Shown here piece after piece: positions 1 through 10,982 of a stretch of DNA of 64,000 nt. Below the pieces are notes generated by a model. That model did no database searches. It was not told where the DNA came from and was given only the letters and a program-made list of their open reading frames with translations. The first letter of the stretch is position 1. Every line of letters starts with the position of its first letter. Origin of the DNA: Bombyx mori. Its lineage: Eukaryota; Arthropoda; Insecta; Lepidoptera; Bombycidae. The position numbers and the translations under genes are program-made. The stretch covers positions 1,054,001 to 1,118,000 of the forward strand of contig NC_085123.1 in NCBI RefSeq assembly GCF_030269925.1, read 5' to 3'.

Positions 1-24
1 TAGACGGAAAACGAAAATTAATCC

Positions 25-265
25 TTTTTTGCATAGGTTGGTGAATGAGTTCACGGCTCACCTGGTGTTAAGTGGTTACCGGAGCCCATAGACATCTACA
101 ACGTTAATGCCGCCACTCACCTTGAGATATGGATTCCAAGGTCTCAGTATATTTACAACGGCTGCCCCACCCTTCAGACCGAAACGCATTCCTGCTTTAC
201 GGCAGAAATAGGCAGGGTGATGGTACCTACCCGTGGGGACTCACAAGAGGTCCTACCACCAGTAA
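25..265 (-). mobile_element. Bm1 SINE, 3' module only
   Basis: Runs from poly(T)/GCATAGG to ACCACCAGTAA. It stops exactly where the linker begins in full-length copies. Confidence 0.8.
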
Positions 266-1004
266 TCTTACAAAATGTTGACCTATAATATATATATTTA
301 AGTGAAATACTACAAATTTACAACGACATTTCCGAAACAATTAGCCGGCTAAAGTTTCAACTTAGTTACCTTTTGTAGAATGAAGGCGCTACACATACAC
401 ATAGCAATAGTTTTCGTGGTATAGAACTAGTAGTGTGAGGACCAGAGAGTGAAAAGCAACTACTTGTACCAGAAAATTGTAAATTGTAAATTGTTTAGAT
501 TGTATTCTTCTACCCACTCATTTAAAGCTTTCCTTCGTTAAGAACGGTTAGCTGGTAGAAAACTCAATTGTTGAGTTAAGCTCGCCATTTTTTATATCTT
601 ACGCAATTATTGTAATATTAACTGTGTGTACAATAAAGAATAAAGAAAATTAAATGTGTTTGAATTTATCTGAGTACTATAATAAGCTTAGCTTAATTCA
701 TTACTCCAACTTACAAAATGTAAAGGAAATCTTAAGGAAAAAAAAGCAAATGTTACTTGTAATTGACTAAGATAGACAGACAGTCGATCTCATAAGCAAT
801 CTAACTTTAACTGATCATCAGAGTTCATAGATATCATTACTGTGCTGACGTTGAGATAAGACCAAAGTATAACTTTAATTGGTTCTATTGTTCTATTCTC
901 CAATACTTATACTGTATTCCAATTACGAAGTCCCATGAGACAGATGTTATTATTATGTGTGAGATAATTGTATAATAATTTAGATTGATTGTGGACTTTT
1001 TAAA
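266..1004. other. Intergenic, nothing recognised
   Basis: AT-rich. No open frame of note and no repeat that recurs in the window. Confidence 0.5.
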
Positions 1005-1426
1005 CTAGAGGTCCCGCAGTAGTCGAAATTCAACTATAATTCATTGGAATTATAAGTTTGTACACAATTATGATTGTGTTTTATATTAATTATATAATCA
1101 CAAATTTCGCCAAGACTACACTATAAAAAATACTAACAAAGGCAAACAATATTTAATCTATTTTCAATTTGACAACAGACGCCAAGAACAAAAGTTTGAC
1201 AATAAATAGTATGCATGCGTGTGTGCGTCAAATACATGGTATGTAGTGTGTAATGTTTTCTTTATTGATTTAATGTATCTTTTATGCATTAATTTAAAAA
1301 AATATTAGCATTGTGCACTTCTTCTCAATATTCTCTATAAGTGTGGAAAATTTCATACTCCTTCGTCCGCGTAATTTTCGTAAAAAGGGATACAAAGTTT
1401 TTGCTTCACGTATTAATATATGGAGA
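1005..1426 (-). mobile_element. Non-autonomous Helitron-like element, family H1
   Basis: On the minus strand it starts TCTCCATATATTAATACG and ends CGGGACCTCTAG, inserted between A and T. It is the same family as 8141..8543 and 39876..40370. Confidence 0.65.
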
Positions 1427-1804
1427 TGATGTTTACGACCACGAACAAAAAATGATTGTTATTTCAAATTATGCGTAATATGAAGAGTTGCGTTCTAAGA
1501 AGTTTCAAAAGAGACTTCGTAATTGGAATAGAGTATAGCTATACCTTTGCGAGCTTCGACAACATGCCCTAATTGCCTATTTCCACCCATTTAAATTGTA
1601 GACTAAAGTAGAGCTCGTGGCCCAGCAAGGGTCGTAGGTTCGTGTTCCTTCGAAGACCTACAAGAAAGTTCTCCGGCTGTGCTTTTTAATCATATTTACT
1701 CATATATTATATATAACGACGCCAGACATGGCTGAGCGGCAGTTTCGTCATCATTGGTATTCGGTGGAACCGAGTTCATAGCAGTAAAAGTCAATAAAGC
1801 GAAC

Positions 1805-2055
1805 GACCGTCTGGTGTAGTGGTAAGTGACATGGCCACTACACAAGGGGGTCGCGGGTTCGAATCCCGCCAAGGGAAGATATTTGTATGATAAATATAAA
1901 TGTCTTTTCCAGGGTTATGGATGTATATTAAATATATGTATGTGCATAATAAAAATCTTACATTTATTTCCGGTATCTGGTACCTGTAACACAAGTTCTT
2001 TACGAACTTATCACGAGACCAGTTAACGTGGCGTGCTTGTTAAAAAAAAAAAAAA
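1805..2055 (+). mobile_element. tRNA-derived SINE, family T1
   Basis: The tRNA-like head has box A (TGGTGTAGTGGTAAG) and box B (GGTTCGAATCCC), and its 3' part (CCGCCAAGGG) pairs poorly. An AT-rich body ending TTAACGTGGCGTG and an A14 tail follow. The body means this is a SINE, not a tRNA gene. The second copy is at 43041..43303. Confidence 0.75.
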
Positions 2056-2202
2056 GCCTTTTGAACTATTTTATATTATTGAAATTCTCAATAAATAATT
2101 TTCACAACAACTGAGTAAGCCGACAGTTTCGTTGTGACTCACTCGACTCTGTCCATGTTACTGCCTTTATATGTATACTGGCGTCACTTAATCTACCCTA
2201 TT

Positions 2203-2606
2203 TTTGAAGCTATTGCATAGTTTTTATCGCGGGCTATGAGCGCAGCGACCGAATCAAGAAATTCCGTAACGAAAATAAAACCTAACACCCCCACTCCGCC
2301 TACCGTGTAGCTCACGTTCAACACACGTTGCGCTTGTGTAGTGGCTGTGAATAAGCACGTGTCGTGATGTCGCAATGCATGCGCATCATCAAAAGTCTAC
2401 CCATCTCTCTCTCGCGCGGTCTAGCTTATGAGTGTGAGGGGCACAGTTAATGTTTTGCTTTTGTTAATGGTTATATATAGCATGGTCTTATGTTATTATT
2501 GTTTTAATACTAAATTATTATTGTCTAATAATAATTGCATAACTTAATAAGAAATGTTATGCAATAGATTTACCGCGGCAGTCCCCGAGGGCCACACGCG
2601 TTTTTT
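2203..2606 (-). repeat. Dispersed repeat R1, copy 1 (family unknown)
   Basis: About 400 bp, inverse of 13508..13921. Both share ACACGGTAGGCGGAGTGGGG and GGCACTCGGGGACTG-like ends. The open frame inside (SYTVGGVGVLGF) is conserved in both copies, but it is short and broken downstream, so I do not call it a gene. Confidence 0.6.
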
Positions 2607-2854
2607 ATGTCAATGGAAACAACATCTTATCATTTAAATAATAATCAAAACGCTGTTCGCCACGCCGATGGATCTGGACTGCCCAAATAATGCAACACTG
2701 GACTAGTGTGCATGTTGAGCACTCGGGATCCAAACCAGCCTAAAGTTAAGATAAATTTGTTTTAATTTTATTGTGAAATTGTTGTTGTTTTTTTATTTTA
2801 TTTTTGTATTCTATGTGAAGTGTTATTTTTAATGTAATATTGATGTAGTATCCG

Positions 2855-3120
2855 AAGTCTTCTTTGTCTTCACCTTATTACATTAGGTGGAGTCGGCACA
2901 GCTAATTTTTCTCTTCCATTCTCTTCTATCAGCTGTCATCTCAACAATCACTCCTCTCTCTCTCTCTCATATCGTCATTCACACACTCCATGCATGTCTT
3001 CTTCGGTCGACCTCTTCCCCCTCTACCTTGCACTACCATTTCCATACATCTCCTAGTCACATTAGTCACATGCATCTGCTCTCTACGCATCACATGTCCA
3101 TACCACACTAACCGTATCGT
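2855..3120 (-). pseudogene. LINE 3' fragment, same family as 41793..42215
   Basis: Matches 41800..42030 (GGTGGAGTCGGCACAGC, GACCTCTTCCCCCTCTACC) with a CT-repeat expansion (TCTCTCTCTCTC). Frames on the plus strand are shadows. Confidence 0.65.
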
Positions 3121-3570
3121 ATAATGTAGTATCTGAAGTAAATTAAATAAATAAATAAAAATAAAAACAATGTCTTAATATTACATAAAATATTTTCCAC
3201 GACCTGTGTACATACAAGCCACTACGTATACGTGCGGTATTTTGTACAATAACAAAACTTATTTCTATATCCTTGAATCGAAGGCAAAGCGAGCCCTCAG
3301 GATACGAATTAACATTCTAACTGAAAACTCTATTTAAACTTTATATTTTATAGACACAACCTGCATAATTATTCATAAATTTGTTACATATTCAACAAAT
3401 TGTAACAAAATTTCACCTGAAATGAACATTAATAATTTTTACGTAACACAAAAACGCGTATAGCTGTGATTTGTGATTTGTATGGCGGCTGCTCATACAA
3501 TATTCAACCGATGCTTACGTGACAGCGGTCGACAATTACGTTTAGTTGACCCCTACTACTGTTATTATAC

Positions 3571-3925
3571 TGTTACGCCGGTAAGAGCAACGCCATCTGC
3601 CGTCGGATTGCGGAAGTGAAAATCAAAGGGACTAGAAAAAAACGAGAACGCTCGAGAAGTACAACGCCATCTATTGTCGGATAGCGGAAACTGTATTGAA
3701 GCTACTCAACCTGCCAAGAATGTTCTCGATAATTTTGGAGATGTCGTATCAACTATAAAAGCGTTGCAGAAATGACACGAAGATAGTTAGTAATCGGTTC
3801 TACTCGAAGCGAAGCGGAAGGAGTGAATTGAGAATTTTAAAGTGTTTTAAGTGCTTTAAATTAAATAGAGTTCTAATTTGTGCTAGGGTAGAATTTTTAT
3901 TTATCCCGAACCCCAGCGCGTAACA
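3571..3925 (+). mobile_element. Solo LTR, same family
   Basis: 355 bp from TGTTACGCCGG to GCGCGTAACA, flanked by ATAC on both sides (3567-3570 and 3926-3929). It contains a CTATAAAAGCG box near 3755. No retrotransposon interior adjoins it. Confidence 0.82.
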
Positions 3926-3929
3926 ATAC

Positions 3930-4503
3930 GACTACTGTTAGTACGATATGAGTGGATACCACCACGTAAACTACTTCTGCTGTTTATGTAATTATTATTG
4001 TTATGAAATCTTTATTTCAATAAGAAACAATACATTTTGTTAAGAAATATTACTTATAATCTATGTTAGTATTATAACTTAAAAATCTAACACATTACTG
4101 TCTGACTATTGAGTATTTCCCAAGTACCTGCTGCAAAGATTATTAATTAGCAGTCCCTCCATCTTACTCGACATTATAATGTCCAGAAGACTGTTGTATG
4201 CAATTCCATGCATGATTCTGCCACGAATTACTATTTTGTTCCACTGTCTCTCTGCTTATTTGTCCAAGGAAACCTCAGCTGCATCACTAATTAAGTTTTT
4301 ATTCGAGCTCCGCTAAGCCATATATGTTTCAATTGATTATATTAATTTAGGCCCGGCGTCTTTATCTTAAAAAATTAATATATATTATTACGGATTTTAA
4401 GGCTTGCAATCATTTGTTAAGACAAAAATTTCTTGTAAATCAAACGAATGGTTTTTAGGTCACACTCGAATCAGCAATGAATCTAGTTTCAGACATATAT
4501 CTA
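3930..4503. other. Intergenic, nothing firm
   Basis: 4010-4310 (TAAGAAACAATACATTTTG .. CACTAATTAAG) has the look of an old LINE 3' region, but I cannot place it. Confidence 0.35.
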
Positions 4504-4983
4504 GACGCCTTCAGCTCCAACACTAGGAGCAGACTTAGGGACCCCGGTAACCGTACTCGTCGAACTCGACAAAGAGTTCGACGTGCAACCTAACCCATGA
4601 ATCAGCTCGCTGAGTTTCTCGCCGGATCTTCTCAGCGGATCGCGATTCCGATCCGGTAGTAGATTAATTTGCGAAGCAGCTGCTTTTGAGTTGTTTTTAT
4701 TTATTTTATTTACTTATTGTACACAAAAAAGAAAATACAATAAGAACAGATTTAAAAGAATGTCAAAATACTATGCACAAAGGCGAGCTTAACTCATTCA
4801 TGAGTTTTCTTTGTCTTCTGTGTCTTTGTCTTTGCAACATGAGTTGTTAGGTCTCCTTAGGAGGCGCTCGGGCAGCTGTTAGCAAATCCCACCCCTCCTG
4901 GCTGAGCCTTTGCTCGCCCACCTGTCCTAGTGAAACTGGAAAGGCCAAAGAGCCACCAGTAATCCTTCAATCCTAAAAAAAAT
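4504..4983 (+). mobile_element. Retroposon (family B), split by a small insertion
   Basis: Runs from CTTCAGCTCCAACACTAGG to CCACCAGTAATCCTTCAATC plus A-rich tail. 4694..4839 is a later insertion flanked by TGAGTTG. The plus-strand tail sets its orientation. Confidence 0.7.
4694..4839 (-). mobile_element. Small retroposon nested in family B
   Basis: T-rich left end (TTTTTATTTATTTTATTTAC) and a 7-bp duplication TGAGTTG at 4687-4693 and 4840-4846. Probably the 3' end of another LINE on the minus strand. Confidence 0.6.
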
Positions 4984-4988
4984 AAAAT

Positions 4989-5393
4989 CGTTTGTCTGTA
5001 AAGTCGGTTTACTGACGATAGTTGAACGTGACAACGTCATAAGAAAATACTGATGGAATGGTTTCATTTTTCAATTACCGCAATTATCGTTGCTATAAAC
5101 AATTGACATCACATTCACTTTTCACTGAACTTCATACTTGACAAAAACATGTAAATGTATTATTGTATAGCAGCTGCCCACGCAGATGCATCGCTCACCC
5201 AAGTAGGAGAGAGAGACAGATGTCGAACGCTGCCGAACGCGGAGGCCGATTGTGCCTCTTTGTCGCTCGTTGCGCGCTCTCGCTTGCACTTCAAGCCTTA
5301 AATGGAACGCCTCAGAGCAAGGTAACGCCGCATGAGTCATGTTGTTTCGTGCGTGCAGCCGGCTCCATCGAATTATAAGACGTTGTCACGTCC
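4989..5393 (+). mobile_element. MITE-like repeat, family M1
   Basis: The edges pair in inverse: GAACGTGACAACGTCATAA against GACGTGACAACGTCTTATAA. An interior GC-rich part (GGAGGCCGATTGTGCC) creates open frames on both strands. Inverse copy at 60321..60711, deleted copy at 17577..17738. Confidence 0.6.
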
Positions 5394-5660
5394 AAAACAT
5401 ATATCTACTTTCGAAAACAAATGGTAAGGGCATCGTAACACTAAACACGCAGTGAACGATCGACAGCTGTACTAATTATTTATATCGTACGTTTGTACGT
5501 TCCCACATAATGTGTGTGTACAACGTTAGCGTGCTCCTAATTAGAAAAAATAACTTTAGGTAAACACACACAGAGGCTAGACTTATTTTCATAGACAGTG
5601 CATGTAGACCGCTCGTTTCGACTAGAAATCAATAGTTTTTTTTTGTAAACTAAACGAAAC

Positions 5661-6172
5661 GAGCAATGGAATGAAGCATGATATGAGTAAAAAAGGGGGA
5701 TAAAATAAGAAACATTATAACAACAAACAACATTAGGAACAAATAACATTAGGAAAAAGACTAAGACACAAGACGTAACTCTAAAAATAAAAAGGCTAAA
5801 ATGGAAGTGGGCGGGACACATGGTCAGAGGAAAAGAAAAATGGAGCAAAATAACTACACATTGGTACCCAAGGGAAGGAAAGAGGAAAAGAGGCAGGCAA
5901 CAAATAAGATGGGACGATGATATCAGGCAGGTTGCGGACATAACATAAAGTAGTGTAGCCAGAGAGAGATCAGAATGGAGTAGGTTAGAGGAGGCCTTTG
6001 CCAACTGGCAAACGGACTTACAGAGAGTAAAGAAGCACCAAATACGTGAACAATTTTAATTTTCTAAAATACATATATATATACATATATCAGTATAAGT
6101 GCAGTAGTATAAGAAACTTAATTGTAGATCTGTTATCCGAATAAAGGGCTTTATTATTATTATTATTATTAT
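5661..6172 (+). pseudogene. LINE 3' fragment (RTE-like) with target duplication
   Basis: The plus strand reads an RT C-terminal tail (KWKWAGHMVRG..GRQQIRWDDDIRQ) broken by a stop in the middle. A short 3' UTR and an (ATT)n tail follow. TAAACGAAAC flanks both ends (5651-5660, 6173-6182). The antisense frame at 5537..6004 is a shadow. Confidence 0.75.
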
Positions 6173-6323
6173 TAAACGAAACATGTCTGTTCGTGACACT
6201 ACTGCCTATTCTGACGCGTAACATTAAAGTTTTAGCTATTTTAAAAGAGCCCTAGACTTTAAAGCCCTGAAATAAATGAAAAACATCACAATTTTACAGG
6301 ATAAAGATTTGCTGTTGTTTTTC

Positions 6324-6561
6324 TTTTTTTATTGCATAGATGGTTGAACGAGCTCACAGGCCACCTAGTGTTAACTGGAGCCCATACACATCTACAACGT
6401 AAGTGCCACCACCCACCTTGAGATATAAGTTCTAAGGTCTCATTATAGTTACAACGGCTGCCCCACCCTTCAGACCGAAACGCATTATTGCTTCACAGCA
6501 GAAATAGGCAGGGTGGTGGTACCTACCCGTGCGGACTCACAAGAGGTCCTACCACCAGTAA
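6324..6561 (-). mobile_element. Bm1 SINE, 3' module only, part of an inverted duplication
   Basis: Ends at ACCACCAGTAA. The next about 265 bp (6562..6830) match, in inverse, the flank of the Bm1 at 31795..32035, so both copies descend from one insertion. Confidence 0.8.
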
Positions 6562-6830
6562 TAAAATAGCTCTAGTTAGCTCTTCCTACTTTTTTTTACG
6601 TAACTTTTACTTTCTATATATTAACTACCTCGGTTACCGTTTGGTAATATGGCTTGTATGTATTTGGTAATATAAAATGAAGCTTCAGGTCAATGAAATT
6701 CAGCGTTCGACTTCATAATTCTCGTCGAATAGCTCTGACGTTAGTTGCCAATGAGATCCGCTAGCCCTACAGTTGTAAGTGGATGCCGACCTCGAACATA
6801 TCTTCCTATAATCTCTTTACTACTTACCTA
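6562..6830. repeat. Duplicated flank, inverse copy of 31525..31794
   Basis: About 265 bp matching 31525..31794 in reverse complement at high identity (for example GATCCGCTAGCCCTACAG and GGTAATATGGCTTGTATGTA). It adjoins a Bm1 at the same junction in both places. I do not know whether this is a segmental duplication or a larger repeat. Confidence 0.75.
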
Positions 6831-7091
6831 CCACCAGTAAATTCATTGTATCACTTTGGTCGATAAAGTCGTTATATAGATCCGTTGGTACATAAATTCA
6901 TCATCTGATTTTTACTAGGCTTTCGTTGTTTATAGAACTAATTTCATACAGAGAATCAGTCAGGCGGGGGGGTCAAGCAGTGATCTTAATGTTTACTGGT
7001 AATAATAGAAGGAATTTATCGACAGGTGAAATTTACACGAGAATAAAAAAAAAAAAAAAAAAGGGCCATTTAACAGGCGATAGGGAAACGC

Positions 7092-7210
7092 TTTTTGTTT
7101 ATTGCCCTTGTAGGCAGACGAGCATACGGCCCACCTGATGGTGAGCGGTTACCGTCACCCATGGACTTCAGCAATGCCAGGGGCAGAGCCAAGCCGCTGC
7201 CTACCGCTTT
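7092..7210 (-). mobile_element. LINE (jockey-like) 3' end
   Basis: TTGTTTATTGCCCTTGTAGG .. GGCAGAGCCAAGCCGCTGC; the terminal part of the family at 15301..15650. Confidence 0.7.
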
Positions 7211-7340
7211 TGCTGCTCTATACTGAGGCACTGGAATGAAGTCCATGTTGGCTCAAGACCGGCCATGGTCAATGTAAAATAAATATAATGTACTTTTTTT
7301 CGTATTACTAACACTTCATATGGAATTTAATTCCGAAATA

Positions 7341-7372
7341 AAAATTTATTATTATTATTATTATTATTAAAT
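7341..7372 (+). repeat. (ATT)n microsatellite
   Basis: About ten TTA/ATT units, probably the tail of a degenerate LINE to its left. Confidence 0.8.
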
Positions 7373-7429
7373 TTTATAATTTGGAATAAATGTCATCACA
7401 AAAAACTTCTTCAGTTTTTTAAATGGGGT

Positions 7430-7556
7430 AAACATAATAAATAGAAGTTCAATTCAAAGCATCGAACTGTGGATGCTAAAACCAAAAAAAAAAACGCACC
7501 TACGAAGATAAATGTCATAAAAGAAATGTCGCTTAAGCCTTTCACCCGTCGATTTG
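7430..7556. mobile_element. TIR-transposon remnant, partner of 20655..21135
   Basis: Ends AGCCTTTCACCCGTCGATTT, the inverse of the left end at 20655. Internal CATCGAACTGTGGATGC also matches. The left end is lost. Confidence 0.4.
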
Positions 7557-7559
7557 TAT

Positions 7560-8140
7560 CTATCGGCTAGTATGGATCCTAGTATAGGATGGTGGCCGTA
7601 TCAGGTATATTCCTAGATAATAAAACTATAATATTCTAGTAAAATAGCGTAGCATAAAAACTAGCGTCCAATATAATTCTTTTACGAGTTAGAGGTAAAC
7701 CAGAGAAGGCGACGGCTGCCAAATGTCATATCATTTTAACGATCATATTCCGGCAATAATGACTTTCTTCATTAACCTTTACGGGTTGATTACGAGCGCA
7801 ACCTTTAAATGTGTAATTAACTGAAAGCGAAATTAGCTAGTGAGTTATTAATTGTTTAGGTGAAGACTTTTATTATATTTATAAGCTTTTTTATTAGCTC
7901 CGCATGTATGTATGTATGCATTTATTTTGCGTCCACTTAAAACCTTGTCACCGATGTGTATTTGTCTGGTATTATAAATATATTCGAATTTAGGATTTAT
8001 TGCCAGTTCTACGTGAATTACTTTTCCAATGGCCAGTATTGTGAAAAAACAACTGCATAAGTAAAGAAACAGTTTTTATTATTAAATTACGCGATTTATT
8101 AAATTAAATTCGTTGTTGTATCTATGGTTATTAATATTAA
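7560..8140. other. Intergenic, nothing recognised
   Basis: AT-rich single-copy-looking DNA. Contains a short (GTAT)n run near 7903. Confidence 0.5.
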
Positions 8141-8543
8141 CTAGGAGTCCCGCAGTAGTCGAAATTCGACTATAATTAATTGGAATTGTAAGTTTGTATA
8201 CTATGATGATTGTATTTTATACTTCTATAATCACAAATTTCGCCAAGACTACACTATAAAAATATGAACAAAGACAAACAATATTTAATCTCAATTTTAC
8301 CACAGACGTCAAGAACAAAAGTTTGACAATATATAGTATGCATGCGTGTGTGCGTCAAATACATGGTATGTAGTGTGTGTAATGTTTTCTTTATTGATTT
8401 AATGTATCTTTTATGCATTATTTTAAAAAAATATTAGCATTGTGCACTTCTTCTCTATATTCTGGAAAATTTCATACTCCTCCGTCCGCGCAATTTTCGT
8501 AAAAAGGGATACAAAGTTTTTGCTTCACGTATTAATATATAGA
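8141..8543 (-). mobile_element. Non-autonomous Helitron-like element, family H1
   Basis: Minus strand TCTATATATTAATACGTG .. ACTACTGCGGGACTCCTAG, followed by T. It has a subterminal inverted motif (TCGAATTTCGA). Confidence 0.68.
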
Positions 8544-8868
8544 TCAGTTTCACACTACGAATAAATAATAAGTATTTATTCGTAAGTTTCACAGTTTATT
8601 TTAAAAAATTTGAAGGTCAATTGTTTTACAAGTGTACAATACTGAATTATTTTTTTCATTTTTCAGAGCCCGGTGTCATGTTCCGTTATTACACGATAGC
8701 AAAATACAATAATTTAATGGTTTATTTATTTTTTTGTACGTCTTTTGTTAATTTTTAATAAAATTCATTTTTGATGTATTAATAAACTTTTGTTATAGAC
8801 CCCACCACCCGCAGCCTTAAATTTTTGCTTTAATGTTTTATATCGGTATATTTTATAGTTCGCGTGAT

Positions 8869-8905
8869 GAAAAGCAAACAGACCAGTTAGGTCTGTTTGC
8901 TTTTC
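8869..8905. repeat. Perfect 16-bp hairpin with 5-nt loop
   Basis: GAAAAGCAAACAGACC, loop AGTTA, then the exact complement GGTCTGTTTGCTTTTC. It lies in otherwise featureless DNA between two Helitrons. Confidence 0.85.
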
Positions 8906-8987
8906 TGTGGGCGTTTATTGTCTACTTATGTATATGTTTAAACGTATACAAACTATGTATGTCAGTCTCTGGTTTTATTATTATTTA

Positions 8988-9204
8988 CTAGCGACCCGCC
9001 CTCGCTTCGCTTCGGAAACATTAAAACACACATGAAACCAAAAAAATAAAATAAATTTTTTTTTTAAAAAAAGTAGCCTATGTTCATCAGGAACAATGTT
9101 GGCTTCTAATGGAAAAATAATTTTTCAAATCGGTCCATTAGTTTCGGAGCCTATTCGAAACAAACAAACAAACAAATCTTTCCTCTTTATAATATTAGTA
9201 TAGA
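8988..9204 (-). mobile_element. Helitron-like element, family H2
   Basis: Minus strand TCTATACTAATATTATAAAG .. GCGAGGGCGGGTCGCTAG, followed by T. A short derivative of the 440-bp copies at 11190 and 15842. Confidence 0.65.
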
Positions 9205-9628
9205 TATAGATAATATAATAAAAAAATAAACATATACATTGTAAATTCTCTAAAATTGGTGCCTTTAATGAAGCTATCGTCTACCATTGATTCAAAGTCA
9301 GATTTCACGGAACATCATGGAAATATTGTGTAAAAACTAGCTGTATAGTGACCTCCAAAATGGGATCATTCGTGCTCGTAGACGTAGTAGCTCTTAACGC
9401 ATTGCGTAAAGCGTGACTCAAAGAATACATCTGTAGATCGGTCAAAAAATATAATATAAAATAATAATATAGGTTTACCATTTGCTCCTAATTTCGCCAT
9501 TTTTAGGCATAATTAAAGCCACATTCATCGTTTGCTCTTGCCCTTTTTTATTGTCATTATTTAAGATCATTTTAGACGTTTCAAACTATATGCGGTTTTC
9601 GTGGGCACGGAAGACTGACAGAGTCTTT

Positions 9629-9874
9629 GCTGGTGGTAGACTTTAGAGTCCGCACGGGTAGGTACCACCACCCTGCCTATTTCTGCAGCAGTAATGGGTT
9701 TCGGTTTGAAGGGTGGGGCAGCCGTTGTAACTATACTGAGACCTTAGAACTTATATCTCAAGGTGGGTGGCGCATTTACGTTGTAGATGTCTATGGGCTG
9801 CAGTAACCACTTAACACCAGGTGGGCTGTGAGCTCGTCCACCAATGTATCCAATAAAAAATAAATAAATAAAAG
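9629..9874 (+). mobile_element. Bm1 SINE, 3' module only
   Basis: Starts GCTGGTGGTAGAC and ends CAATAAAAAATAAATAAATA. There is no tRNA head. Confidence 0.8.
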
Positions 9875-10067
9875 AGTTGCGGTCATCGTTCATGGCCTCT
9901 AAAATAATTTAATGACAGTAAAAAAACGATACAGTCAATGACATACATTGTGCAGACAGGCTCACCTTTCCTAACTTACCAAGGCACACATGAGGCCAAG
10001 GTTGTAATTGTATTATGGGATATCCACAAGCGAAGGTGATGATGTATATATTTTAGGAAGAAAGAAT

Positions 10068-10262
10068 TACTGGTGGCCCGGAGTCCTTTTCAGTTACACC
10101 GGGACAAGTGAGCCAGCAAAGGTTCAGCCAGGAGAGATGGGATTTGCTAACAGCTGCCCGAGCGCCTCCAAAGGAGACCTAACAACTCAAGGGCAGCTAC
10201 TTCGCCAATTCATCTACTACCGGATCAGAATCGTGACCCGCTGGCAAGAAACTCAACAGGTA
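10068..10262 (-). mobile_element. Retroposon (family B), fragment
   Basis: TACTGGTGGCCCGGAGTCC to CAAGAAACTCAACAGG; same order as 50493..50936 but shorter. Confidence 0.65.
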
Positions 10263-10318
10263 AGTGATAATATACGCTCGAGTGGGTCCAGCCCTCTTGA
10301 ACGCCAATTAAAATAAGG

Positions 10319-10978
10319 ATTTAATGAAAGAATTCTCTATCGACGCGTGTTCTGTGAAAGAATTATATTTACACAGTTTTCGTTTTGGGCATAATTATGT
10401 TGTATCCAAATAATAATCGCAATTATTGGGCATTACTTTAAATGTGGCAACGTTGTAGAATGACTGCAGCCAGTTTTATATCGCCTTGACCGCTAAAGGC
10501 GATGTCGATTACGATATAATTCGTTAGACTTATTAGAAGTTTCTAGAAACTCGCCCTGTTTTATTTAATTGGCGACTTTATTTTTAAATTATAGACATTT
10601 TGAAATTAGTTTATGAAAAATATTTTTTCGAGAAATTCGTTAATCCATGAAAACATTTCTAAAATTCGAATACCTTAGACCTATTATTAACCCTCGTTAT
10701 TGTTAAGACTTGTGAAAAAGTATCTTAGTATCTTTAAGATACTATATGTATTGTTCAATATTTTATAACTATATTTATTAAGTACAACCAAAAGCTTTTT
10801 AAAATGGCTTATTTTATTTATTCTCAACTTTAATTGTTGTTTTTAACACTAAAGGAATGTAATAGTTAGTGATGAGTTATCTTGTATATTTTTTCCTGTT
10901 GGTATACAAAATAATTCTCGATCTCCCTATCGTCTATCGGATAGATGTTTTAGATAAAGGGTTGAAGTCTATCGTTGA
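10319..10978. other. Intergenic, nothing recognised
   Basis: AT-rich, with stops in all frames. Confidence 0.5.
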
Positions 10979-10982
10979 TTAA

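Noticed and set aside
1812..1883. tRNA gene
   Set aside because: Has A and B boxes, but it is the head of a SINE with a body and tail, and a second copy exists at 43041..43303.
5122..5378. Frames of about 71 codons on both strands
   Set aside because: They lie in MITE family M1, recur at 60155..60624, and owe their length to a GC-rich patch.
5537..6004. 155-codon minus-strand frame
   Set aside because: Antisense of the LINE fragment at 5661..6172.
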